A stretch of 64,000 nt of DNA, taken from the NCBI GenBank assembly GCA_018434325.1, contig JAHDPO010000004.1:248001-312000 (forward strand), in the 5' to 3' direction. The notes beneath the pieces were generated by a model. That model worked only from the letters and a program-made list of their open reading frames with translations. It was not told the origin of the DNA and did not search any database. This DNA comes from Clostridia bacterium. Its GTDB lineage: Bacteria > Bacillota > Peptococcia > DRI-13 > UBA5745. The position numbers and the translations under genes were made by a program. The stretch's first letter is position 1. Every line of letters starts with the position of its first letter. Below, one piece after another: positions 42,704 to 50,523 of this stretch.

Positions 42704-43153
42704 ATGGAACACGGATCAAAGAAAATCTCATCGGCTGCAATTCGCATGGCATTGACGGACACAAGAGAGGATGAGCAGACCTTAAAAAAGGAATTAGCTT
42801 CAATCGGTATCCGAGCCGTCGCAGTAGATTATGGCGGTGATTTTGCCATGTCTACCAAAAAGATCATTGAGCGAGCCATCGTTGCAGCAAAACGGGAGCA
42901 AGTCATCAAGGATAACCATTACGATGAGGGAGCCGTAGCCGGCGCTACCCGGGAAGCCCTGGGCCAGATTTTAAATAAAGCCTTCGGTCTTAATGTTGGC
43001 GGGAAGCTGGCTATTGCCCGCAGCGGTGATCATATTACGGTCTGCGTTTATTTGGCCATTGGTCTTCTTCATTTGAATGAGATTGCCATCGGTCTGGCTC
43101 ATCGCGTAGCGCCGGACCTCAGGGCAGCAGGGGAGGGAGCCTCATCCAGGTAA
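42704..43153 (+). CDS. HutP family protein
   Basis: A 149-residue protein of the HutP family. HutP in B. subtilis is a histidine- and Mg-activated RNA-binding antiterminator of the hut operon. The fold is recognisable (EQTLKKELASIGIRAVAVDYGG..., KLAIARSGDHITVCVYLAIG, EIAIGLAHRVAP), but by my alignment the metal-binding His73 and His77 of the Bacillus protein fall on glycines in DEGAVAGATREAL; the third (His138) is kept as the H in GLAHR. No hut genes are near. GAGG lies 7 bases before the ATG. Its stop lies within the cmk start region. Confidence 0.75.
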   Translation: MEHGSKKISSAAIRMALTDTREDEQTLKKELASIGIRAVAVDYGGDFAMSTKKIIERAIVAAKREQVIKDNHYDEGAVAGATREALGQILNKAFGLNVGGKLAIARSGDHITVCVYLAIGLLHLNEIAIGLAHRVAPDLRAAGEGASSR

Positions 43154-43818
43154 GTATTGACGGACCTGCCGGTGCAGGCAAAAGCAGCGTGGCTAAAGCC
43201 TTAGCTGCCCAGCTGGGATTTATCCATATCGATACCGGCGCTATGTATAGGGCCCTGACCTGGCTGGCTTTGCAGCAGGATGTTCCTTTGACGGATGAGC
43301 AGGCATTGAGCCTTTTGGCCCAAGAAGCCGTCATCGATTTCCAGCAAGCCGATTCTCCTGAGGAAAAGCAGCAGGTATTTTGTCAAGAGCAAAATGTCAC
43401 GGAAGTGATTCGCAGCCAGGAGGTTAGCCGGGCAGTTTCCCGGGTAGCCGCTGTAGCGGGGGTCAGGGAAGCGCTGACTGAGGCCCAGCGGCGTTTGGCC
43501 GCCGGCCGGGATGTGGTCATGGACGGCAGGGACATTGGCACCGTTGTTTTGCCTCAAGCTGATTGTAAGATTTATTTGACGGCTTCCGTAGAGGAACGGG
43601 CTTTGCGCCGCTGGAAAGAAATGGGGGCCAAAGACCAGGATCAGGCTCTGGAGGATATCGTCCAGGATATTGCCAAGCGGGATTACGAAGATACTCACCG
43701 GATTACCAGCCCTTTGCGGCCGGCGGCCGACAGCATATTGCTTGATTCTACGGCACTGAGTTTTCAGGAGGTTGTCGAAAAAGCTCTTGCTCTTGTCCGC
43801 TCGGTACAAGCTCAATAA
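43144..43818 (+). CDS. cmk: Cytidylate kinase, apparently with an ATC start codon
   Basis: A ~224-residue CMP/dCMP kinase. The P-loop GPAGAGKSS lies near residues 7-15, and the conserved HIDTGAMYRALTW, VVMDGRDIGTVVLPQADCKIYLTAS and KRDYEDTHRITSPL blocks follow. Between the in-frame TGA at 43078-43080 and the GTG at 43189, which lies after the P-loop, there is no ATG, GTG, TTG or CTG. The best start is ATC 43144, 6 bases after GGGGAGGG, giving (I)QVSIDGPAGAGK, the normal family N-terminus. It overlaps the HutP-like gene's end by 10 bases. Confidence 0.88.
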   Translation: MQVSIDGPAGAGKSSVAKALAAQLGFIHIDTGAMYRALTWLALQQDVPLTDEQALSLLAQEAVIDFQQADSPEEKQQVFCQEQNVTEVIRSQEVSRAVSRVAAVAGVREALTEAQRRLAAGRDVVMDGRDIGTVVLPQADCKIYLTASVEERALRRWKEMGAKDQDQALEDIVQDIAKRDYEDTHRITSPLRPAADSILLDSTALSFQEVVEKALALVRSVQAQ

Positions 43819-43833
43819 ACGGAGAAGGATTGC

Positions 43834-44457
43834 ATGTTGTATCAATTTGTTTATCATATTGTCGCCCCATGGATTGTCGGTCCTTTTCTCAAGCTGTTTA
43901 ACCGGGTGGAGGTCAGCGGCCTGGAGCGCATTCCGGCTCAGGGTCCGGCAGTGATCATCGGTAACCATATCAGCTTATGGGATCCTATTTATTTATACTG
44001 CCTGATCCGGCGGCGCACTTATTTCATGGCCAAGGCAGAGCTCTTTGACATACCGGTCATCGGTTTCCTGTTGCGCCGAATCAATGTCTTTCCGGTAAAG
44101 CGCAACAGCCTTGACCGTCAGGCCCTAAAGAAGGCTGCCCAGGTTTTGGAGCAGGGAGACTTGCTGGTGATTTTTCCTGAGGGCAGCCGCAGCCGCAGCG
44201 GGGAGCTGCAGCCATTTAAGCAAGGAGCAGCCCTCTTTGCCCACCGGGCGGAAGCAGCCGTTGTTCCGGTATTATTTAAAAATACAACAAAAACCTTTCC
44301 CAGAGCCATTGGCCAAAAAATCCGAATCATTTGCGGCGAACCGTTGGATCTTATGGAATTTCAAGGCAAAAAAAGCGACTCAGCTTTACTGGACAGTATG
44401 ACGGAAAAATTCCAGCAGAGCATCGTCAGCCTGCAAGAGGAGGCGGCCCAGGCTTGA
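43834..44457 (+). CDS. plsC: 1-acyl-sn-glycerol-3-phosphate acyltransferase
   Basis: A 207-residue membrane-associated acyltransferase that makes phosphatidic acid. The catalytic NHISLWD (HX4D, near residues 47-53) and the substrate motif FPEGSRSRSGELQPFKQGAA are present. AACGGAGAAGG precedes the ATG. The cmk-plsC-ispH/rpsA order is typical of clostridia. Its stop codon overlaps the TTG start of the next gene. Confidence 0.94.
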   Translation: MLYQFVYHIVAPWIVGPFLKLFNRVEVSGLERIPAQGPAVIIGNHISLWDPIYLYCLIRRRTYFMAKAELFDIPVIGFLLRRINVFPVKRNSLDRQALKKAAQVLEQGDLLVIFPEGSRSRSGELQPFKQGAALFAHRAEAAVVPVLFKNTTKTFPRAIGQKIRIICGEPLDLMEFQGKKSDSALLDSMTEKFQQSIVSLQEEAAQA

Positions 44458-46580
44458 GGGAAGACAGCAACTCCAAAAAAGCAATGGAAGTTTTTTTAGC
44501 AGATAAAGCCGGCATGTGTTTTGGCGTCCGGCGGGCTTTGGATTTAGCTCGGCAGGCCGGCGCCGGCCTCGGAGACGGCAGTGAAGCCCGGGTATTGGGA
44601 CAGCTGGTTCACAACCGCCAGGTATCGGAATGGCTGGCCAGCCAGGGCGTTGAGGAGATCAGCGGCGCTGATCCGGAAAACCTGAAAGCCGGCGGCGTAT
44701 ACATTATTCCCAGCCATGGCAAAGGCCCTTTTATCTATGATATAATAGAGAGCAAAGGTGGCACCCTTGTTGACGCCACTTGCCCCTTCGTAGTTCAGGC
44801 ATTAAAAAAAGCAAAAAGCCTCCGGGAAGAAGGATATTTTCTGCTGATTTACGGCGATCCCGGCCACGAGGAAGTTCTGGGTTACCAGGAGTGGCTGGGA
44901 GAAAGCTGCCAGGTCGTTAAAGATTTTGAGGCGGAGCTGAAAAACCTGGCACTGCCCGCCAAGCTGGCAGTGATGGCTCAAACAACGGCTAACCAAGCAG
45001 AGTTTGTCAGGTTTGTGGATTGGTTACATGACAGAGGCTATCAGCCCTTAGTATTAGATACAATTTGCAGCGCCACAAAGGAACGGCGGGAAGCCGCAGA
45101 AAAACTGGCCGCCCAAGTGGATGCTATGGTGGTGATCGGTGGCAAAAACAGCGCCAATACAAAAAACTTAGCGGCATACTGCCAAAAATTTACGCCGACC
45201 TTTCTGATCGAGACGAAAAAAGATATCGATCCTTCATGGCTGGCAGGACTAAAATCTATAGGGATCACCGCAGGGGCTTCTACCCCTGAGTGGATAATCA
45301 AGGAGGTTGTTGAGATGATGGAAGAGTTCAAAGACCAGGAGCAAGTACAAGAGCAGGCGGTTGCTGCTCAAGAAAACGAAACGGATCACGAGGTGGAAGC
45401 AAATTTCTCCGACATGGAAGCGGAGATGGGCTGTCTGGAATTCCATCCCGGCGATGTAGTTAAAGGTACCGTGGTTAAAGTCTCTCCCGATGAGGTGCTG
45501 GTGGATATCGGTTACAAATCAGAGGGAATTATTCCTGCCTTTGAGCTTGCTTTCACCAAAGTTGACCCCCAATCGGTAGTTAAAGTAGGGGATGAAATCA
45601 GTGTTGAAGTGGTGAAGGAAGACCGGGAAGGCAACGTTATCCTTTCCCGTAAAAACGCATTGTTTGAAGAGCGCATCAATGCTCTTGAAGAGGCTTTAGA
45701 AAAAGGTGAACCGGTTACAGCCACGGTTATCGATGTAGTTAAAGGCGGCCTGCTGGTGGATGTGGGCATGAGAGGATTCGTTCCCGCTTCTCACGTTGAG
45801 CGTGGCTTCGTCAAAGATCTTAGCGAATACCTGAAGCAAACTCTGGATTTCAAGATCCTGGAGCTGAACCGCCAGGGCCGCAAGGTGATTTTATCCCGGA
45901 AGGCGCTGCTGGAAGAAGAGTACCAGAAAATCAAAGAGAGCTTCTGGAGCACCATTGAAGAAGGCCAGACCAGAAAAGGCGTAGTGAAGAGACTGACGGA
46001 TTTCGGCGCCTTTGTGGATATCGGCGGCTGCGACGGTCTGCTCCACGTGTCGGAGATGGGCTGGGGCAAGGTTGCTAAGCCTTCCGATGTAGTAGCCATC
46101 AATGACGAGATCGAAGTTTACGTCTTAAAAGTAGACCGGGAAAAAGAAAAGATTTCCCTCAGCCTGAAAAAACTCATCGCCAATCCCTGGGATCTGGCTT
46201 CCGAGAAATATCAGGTGGGCGGCATCTACACCGGTAAGGTAATGCGGGGGGCTTCCTTCGGTGCTTTCATTCAATTAGAGCCCAATCTGGAAGGTTTGGC
46301 CCATATCTCCCAGCTGGCCAGATTCAGAGTCAATAAGGTGGAAGACGTGCTCACCGAAGGCATGGAAATCCCCGTTAAGATTTTGGATATCAATCTGGAG
46401 AAGAAACGCATCAGCTTGAGCGTCAAGGAAGCTATTGACTTGCCTAAGCTGACGAAAGACGAAGTCCAGGAAGAAAAAGCCGCCCCGGCAGCTCCCGCCG
46501 CTGAGGAAGCTCCGTCAGAAGCAGAGATGAAAGAGGATGAGACCCAGACGGATGCCGTCAATGAGGCCATTGAAGAATAA
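44454..46580 (+). CDS. ispH-rpsA: Bifunctional 4-hydroxy-3-methylbut-2-enyl diphosphate reductase / ribosomal protein S1
   Basis: A 708-residue natural fusion. The first ~290 residues are IspH, the last enzyme of the MEP isoprenoid pathway: the three 4Fe-4S cysteines are in AGMCFGVRRAL, DATCPF and TICSATKERR. After an acidic linker (~residues 290-320) come four S1 RNA-binding repeats starting near VVKGTVVKVSP, VTATVIDVVKGG, RKGVVKRLTDFGAFVD and YTGKVMRGASFGAFIQ, then an acidic tail. The TTG start overlaps the plsC stop, with GAGGAGG upstream; ATG 44484 is an alternative. The fusion is known from clostridia and related Firmicutes. Confidence 0.93.
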   Translation: MREDSNSKKAMEVFLADKAGMCFGVRRALDLARQAGAGLGDGSEARVLGQLVHNRQVSEWLASQGVEEISGADPENLKAGGVYIIPSHGKGPFIYDIIESKGGTLVDATCPFVVQALKKAKSLREEGYFLLIYGDPGHEEVLGYQEWLGESCQVVKDFEAELKNLALPAKLAVMAQTTANQAEFVRFVDWLHDRGYQPLVLDTICSATKERREAAEKLAAQVDAMVVIGGKNSANTKNLAAYCQKFTPTFLIETKKDIDPSWLAGLKSIGITAGASTPEWIIKEVVEMMEEFKDQEQVQEQAVAAQENETDHEVEANFSDMEAEMGCLEFHPGDVVKGTVVKVSPDEVLVDIGYKSEGIIPAFELAFTKVDPQSVVKVGDEISVEVVKEDREGNVILSRKNALFEERINALEEALEKGEPVTATVIDVVKGGLLVDVGMRGFVPASHVERGFVKDLSEYLKQTLDFKILELNRQGRKVILSRKALLEEEYQKIKESFWSTIEEGQTRKGVVKRLTDFGAFVDIGGCDGLLHVSEMGWGKVAKPSDVVAINDEIEVYVLKVDREKEKISLSLKKLIANPWDLASEKYQVGGIYTGKVMRGASFGAFIQLEPNLEGLAHISQLARFRVNKVEDVLTEGMEIPVKILDINLEKKRISLSVKEAIDLPKLTKDEVQEEKAAPAAPAAEEAPSEAEMKEDETQTDAVNEAIEE

Positions 46581-46632
46581 GCCGTCAGATAACCGTAAAT
46601 AAACGGCCTTAACGAAACAACGGTTTTTATGT

Positions 46633-46665
46633 CGAATCCCTTGGCAGGCTTTGTCAAGGGATTCG
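46633..46665. other. Perfect 11-bp hairpin between ispH-rpsA and the HAD gene
   Basis: CGAATCCCTTG (46633-46643) pairs with CAAGGGATTCG (46655-46665) around an 11-base loop. No clear T-run follows, so it could be a weak terminator, an RNA stabiliser or a leader structure for the gene at 46723. Confidence 0.5.
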
Positions 46666-46722
46666 TTATGAAAGAAGCAGTTTACCGCTTCGTTTTGATC
46701 GTATAAGAAAGGCAGTAGTAAA

Positions 46723-47556
46723 ATGTTTGCATCTTTATCAGGGGCAAAAGCCAGCCCATTTTCCGCCCCTCCCATATTGCCGGCAACTTTTAACGAGGAT
46801 GGATCCATTGAATGCCGTCTGATAATTTTTGATTTGGACGGCACCATTGTGGATTCCGGCCCCGGCATCAAAAACAGCATCAGCAAAGCCATCGGGAAGA
46901 TGGGCCTGCCGGCTAAGTCGGATGATCAGCTGAACAGCTTTATCGGGCCGCCCCTGCGGGTCTCCTTCCAAAAGGAATTTGGCCTGACCGCGGACGAAGC
47001 CGAAGAGGCTCTTTATTGTTATCGCCGCTTTTATTACCAACAGGGTATTTATGAGGCTGACGTCTATGACGGTATACCGGAGCTTCTCCAGGATCTCCGC
47101 AATAAAGGCTATTTGCTGGCCGTCGGCACTTCCAAACCCTGGGTTTTAGCTTATCGGGTCCTGAGCTATTTCGGGCTGCGCAATTATTTTGATACGGTTT
47201 TCGGCTGCTATATCGACGGGCGCTTAGACAGCAAAGCCCTGGTTTTGCAGGCTTTACTGGAGCATTATTCCGGCAAAAACCCCTTGTCCGCCGGACGTCA
47301 AAAGGGACAAGAGCATTCCTTATCCTTGCCCGGTTCTGCGGCAGCAGCTTCTCCGGCAGCAGCAAGGGCAGCGATGAGGCAGGCTGCAACGAGAGCAGTG
47401 ATGGTCGGCGACCGTTTTTATGATGTGGCGGGTGCCAAAGCCTGGGGGTTACCCACCATCGGCGTAACCTATGGCTACGGCACTGCCGGTGAGCTACGGG
47501 AAGCAGGTGCAGCTTTGGTTGTCGATCACCCCAAAGAAATAGGAGCCAGACTGTAA
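46723..47556 (+). CDS. HAD family hydrolase (phosphoglycolate phosphatase-like)
   Basis: A 277-residue HAD phosphatase. Motif I is IIFDLDGTIVDSG near residue 36, motif II is AVGTSKP, and motif IV is VMVGDRFYDVAGAKAWGLPTIGV near residue 226. The cap domain is the helical C1 type seen in Gph/PpaX. A low-complexity insert (Gly/Ser/Ala, about residues 190-222) sits before motif IV, and ~32 unusual residues precede motif I. The substrate is unknown. Two bases separate it from the ABC-F gene. Confidence 0.82.
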   Translation: MFASLSGAKASPFSAPPILPATFNEDGSIECRLIIFDLDGTIVDSGPGIKNSISKAIGKMGLPAKSDDQLNSFIGPPLRVSFQKEFGLTADEAEEALYCYRRFYYQQGIYEADVYDGIPELLQDLRNKGYLLAVGTSKPWVLAYRVLSYFGLRNYFDTVFGCYIDGRLDSKALVLQALLEHYSGKNPLSAGRQKGQEHSLSLPGSAAAASPAAARAAMRQAATRAVMVGDRFYDVAGAKAWGLPTIGVTYGYGTAGELREAGAALVVDHPKEIGARL

Positions 47557-47558
47557 CT

Positions 47559-49547
47559 ATGGCCTATATATTGGAAGCGGACCAGCTAACAAAATATTTT
47601 GGCGCCACTTGCATTTTTGCTCAGGTTCGCCTGGCTCTGGAAGAAGGAGAGAAGGCAGGGCTGGTGGGGGCAAACGGCGCCGGCAAGACTACTCTCCTCA
47701 ATTGCCTGGCCGGCCGGGAGCCGGTGGAGGGGGGCTTGGCCCGGCTTAAGCCCTATGCTTCCATCGGCTTTTTGGAGCAAACTCTGGAAATGGCTCCGGA
47801 AGATACCTTGTTATCGTCGGTGATGGCGGTTTTTGCTGATGTTTTTGAGCAGCGGCAGCGCCTGGCCGATTTAGAAGCAGCCATGAGTCAAGCCCAGGGG
47901 GAGGAGCTGCAGCGTATTTTGGCCCGTTACGGCAATGAACGGGAGCAATATGAACGCTGCGGCGGCTTTGCTTGCGAAAGCCAAGTCCGGCGGGTGCTCA
48001 TTGGCCTGGGCTTTGCGGAAGAACAATTCAACCGCAATTTTTCCAGCTTCAGCGGCGGCGAAAAGACGCGGATCGGTTTGGCCCGAATATTGGTCAGGCA
48101 ACACCCTTTACTGTTTTTGGACGAGCCTACCAATCATCTGGACTTAACTGCCGTCGAATGGCTGGAGGGCTATTTGAAGACTTATCCGGGGGCATTGCTG
48201 ATCATCTCCCATGACCGTTATTTTCTCGACAAAGTAACGGAAACAACCTTCGATTTGGAAAATGGCCGGCTGAAGCGTTATAAGGGCGGTTATAGCCGTT
48301 ATGCCCTGCAAAAAGAAGAAGAGACGAAAGCTCAAACTAGGGCTTACGAGAAACAGCAAAAAGAGATCCAAGAAACAGAAGCTTATATCCGGCGTTTTAA
48401 AGCCGGGATCAAATCAAAGCAGGCCCGGGGCCGTCAGACCAGGCTTGACCGCTTGGCCAGGCTGGAAAAACCGGGACAGCTATCGGTAATGAGCATGGGT
48501 CAGGCTGGTATTGAGGGCCGCACAGGCGAAAAAGTGCTGGTTCTTGACCAGCTCAGCTATAGCTATCCTGGCAAACAGTTGTTCTCACAATTAAATGCTG
48601 AAATCCGCTACGGCGAGCGGGTGGCTCTTCTGGGCCCCAATGGCGCCGGCAAAACCACCATCCTTAAACTGATACTGGGCCAGCTAAAGGCTCAAACAGG
48701 CGGCGTCTACCTGGGTTCCGGCGTAAAGCCGGCTTATTTCGATCAGGAGCATCAAAACCTCAACTCCTCCAATACGGTGTTTCAAGAAATACTCAATCAG
48801 TACGATCTGAACGTAGAAGAGACGAAAGGCTATTTAGCCCGTTTTCTCTTTACCGCCGAAGAGTGGGATAAGGAAATCAACAAACTCAGCGGCGGCGAAC
48901 AAGGCCGTTTATCTCTGCTGAAGCTGACTCTGGAAAAGGGCAACTTCCTGATCCTAGACGAACCCACCAACCACTTGGATATTCAATCGCGAGAGGTAAT
49001 GGAGGAGTACCTGGCCGATTATCCCGGTACACTCCTAATGGTTTCCCATGACCGCTATTTCCTGGATGCTCTGGCAGAGCGGATCCTGGAGCTGACGCCG
49101 GCAGGACTGATTTCCTACCCCGGCAATTACTCCGATTATCGGGAGTGGAAGGAACGCAAGGAAAGAGAAGAACGCCGCCTCAAAGAACAAAAAGATTTGT
49201 CCGAACAAACGTTCTCGCGAGGGAATAAAGGCGTTGACAGCCAAAATCCGGGAGACGGGCTCAAATTAGAAAAAAGCAATACTAAGGGGAACTCAAATAA
49301 GCCGTTAGACCGCTTTGCCAAAGCCAGACTGCGGCAACGGCTGCAGGAATTGGAGAAAGAAATTGGCGAGCTGGAATCTGAAGAAGCCGCGACAACGGCA
49401 GCTTTAAGCAATCCGGAGACGTACAACGATAGCGACGCCAATACATTGGTGATTCGACTCAATCAACGATTACAGGCTATTCATGAGCGATTGCCTGTTG
49501 CTTATCAGGAATGGGAAGAAGCCGGCAGTCAGCTGGAAGAAGCCTAA
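47559..49547 (+). CDS. ABC-F family ATP-binding cassette protein
   Basis: A 662-residue soluble protein with two ABC ATPase domains and no membrane segments. The first has VGANGAGKTTLL and SFSGGEKTRIGLARIL, the second has GPNGAGKTTIL and LSGGEQGRLSLL; each is followed by LDEPTNHLD. The linker between them is the Lys/Arg-rich P-site tRNA interaction motif region (about residues 235-315). A charged C-terminal coiled coil (560-662) resembles YdiF/Uup. ABC-F proteins act on ribosomes; a resistance role cannot be inferred. Its end overlaps a terminator-like hairpin. Confidence 0.88.
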   Translation: MAYILEADQLTKYFGATCIFAQVRLALEEGEKAGLVGANGAGKTTLLNCLAGREPVEGGLARLKPYASIGFLEQTLEMAPEDTLLSSVMAVFADVFEQRQRLADLEAAMSQAQGEELQRILARYGNEREQYERCGGFACESQVRRVLIGLGFAEEQFNRNFSSFSGGEKTRIGLARILVRQHPLLFLDEPTNHLDLTAVEWLEGYLKTYPGALLIISHDRYFLDKVTETTFDLENGRLKRYKGGYSRYALQKEEETKAQTRAYEKQQKEIQETEAYIRRFKAGIKSKQARGRQTRLDRLARLEKPGQLSVMSMGQAGIEGRTGEKVLVLDQLSYSYPGKQLFSQLNAEIRYGERVALLGPNGAGKTTILKLILGQLKAQTGGVYLGSGVKPAYFDQEHQNLNSSNTVFQEILNQYDLNVEETKGYLARFLFTAEEWDKEINKLSGGEQGRLSLLKLTLEKGNFLILDEPTNHLDIQSREVMEEYLADYPGTLLMVSHDRYFLDALAERILELTPAGLISYPGNYSDYREWKERKEREERRLKEQKDLSEQTFSRGNKGVDSQNPGDGLKLEKSNTKGNSNKPLDRFAKARLRQRLQELEKEIGELESEEAATTAALSNPETYNDSDANTLVIRLNQRLQAIHERLPVAYQEWEEAGSQLEEA

Positions 49548-49592
49548 GGGGGAGGGGTTGAAAAAACCCGTCTGCCCCTTAGGCAATTTTAC
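49542..49592 (+). terminator. Terminator overlapping the ABC-F stop codon
   Basis: GCCTAAGGGG (49542-49551) pairs perfectly with CCCCTTAGGC (49575-49584), with an inner GGTT/AACC; AATTTTACTTT follows. The stem contains the stop codon of the ABC-F gene. Confidence 0.7.
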
Positions 49593-49657
49593 TTTACAAA
49601 ATACTTATTATCGGAAGTAGGAGAAGCGAAATAAATAAATGGTTGCCATTTCGGCAG

Positions 49658-49686
49658 TCGCAATCTCTCCATTTATGAGGTATAAT
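49658..49686 (+). promoter_or_regulatory. Probable promoter of the lexA-like gene
   Basis: TATAAT at 49681-49686 is a perfect -10; the -35 candidate TCGCAA (49658-49663) at 17 bases is weak. Around 49604-49619 stands ACTTATTATCGGAAGT, whose core recurs inverted just after the gene. Confidence 0.45.
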
Positions 49687-49703
49687 TTAATCAGGTGATT
49701 AAT

Positions 49704-50387
49704 ATGACTACTTTTGATATGCTGCCTTCTCATCTGCAGGCCATTCTGCTCTTCATCCAGCAATATATTGAAGACAAAGGTTATGCTCCCTCCGTCCGGG
49801 AAATCGGCAAGGCCAGAAATATTTCTTCCAGCTCCACCGTTCATGGTCATCTCAAGCGTTTGGAAGAATTGGGCTTCTTGCACCGTGACGCCGCTAAACC
49901 CCGGGCTATGGTCGTGCAGACCGAGGGCTTGAATAATTCTTCAGGTAATATATCATCTGAAGCTGCTTTTGGAGGCTTTACAGGGCATTCTGACAAGCCG
50001 TTTTTCAGCCCAAATCTAAAAAAACTGCCTTTGCTGCCCTTTGACGGCGGCGATGGCGCCGATGAAGACTCCTGGCTGATTCCTGCCGCCAAGCTCGATG
50101 ATGCGGATTATTTTTTAATGCCGATGCCCGACGACTCCATGCATAATCGTCAGTTATCTGCCGGAGACCTGTTGATTGTCCGCCGGCAGAATACGGCAAA
50201 CAACAGCGATATCATCCTGGGACGATTGCACAGCGAAATTTTCGTAAGAACTTATTCGAAAGGTCTCAGGCAAATTCGCTTGCAGGCTGAGCACGACGAC
50301 AGCCAGGATCCTGTCGAGGCTATCACGGTCAGCGCCGATGAGTTGGAGATTTTAGGCAAGGTTGTAGGTTTTGTTCATATGTTCTAA
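49704..50387 (+). CDS. lexA: LexA-like repressor lacking the self-cleavage residues
   Basis: A 227-residue LexA homologue. The DNA-binding winged helix is clear: YAPSVREIGKARNISSSSTVHGHLKRLEELGFL (residues 27-59), nearly as in B. subtilis LexA, so SOS-type operators are plausible. In the peptidase domain the serine is kept (Ser145 in PDDSM), but the catalytic lysine position in VRTY is Arg182 (usual VKRF), and the Ala-Gly cleavage site appears as Gly-Gly (DGGDG, about 114-118). QNTANN shows that the alignment is right. Autocleavage therefore looks impaired. ATG 49704 follows AGGTGATT. The hflX/ynbB-lexA link of clostridia is interrupted here. Confidence 0.85.
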   Translation: MTTFDMLPSHLQAILLFIQQYIEDKGYAPSVREIGKARNISSSSTVHGHLKRLEELGFLHRDAAKPRAMVVQTEGLNNSSGNISSEAAFGGFTGHSDKPFFSPNLKKLPLLPFDGGDGADEDSWLIPAAKLDDADYFLMPMPDDSMHNRQLSAGDLLIVRRQNTANNSDIILGRLHSEIFVRTYSKGLRQIRLQAEHDDSQDPVEAITVSADELEILGKVVGFVHMF

Positions 50388-50436
50388 TAACTTCCGATAA
50401 CTATTATCCCCTCTCTCTTTGGGGTTAATAATTGTA

Positions 50437-50482
50437 AAACCAAGAGCCGGCTGCTTCATGAAGCAGCCGGCTCTTGGTTTTA
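50437..50482. terminator. Strong bidirectional terminator between lexA and the Nif3-like operon
   Basis: AAAACCAAGAGCCGGCTGCTTC (50437-50458) is followed after AT by its perfect reverse complement (50461-50482), giving a 22-bp stem with flanking A and T tracts for both strands. It ends lexA (+) and the minus-strand permease/Nif3 operon. Confidence 0.92.
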
Positions 50483-50523
50483 GGGACTTAAAGGGACATT
50501 ATATAAGGCAGGAATAAGCTAAT

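Noticed and set aside
43189-43818. cmk starting at GTG 43189
   Set aside because: This start would remove the P-loop GPAGAGKS, which is essential in cytidylate kinases.
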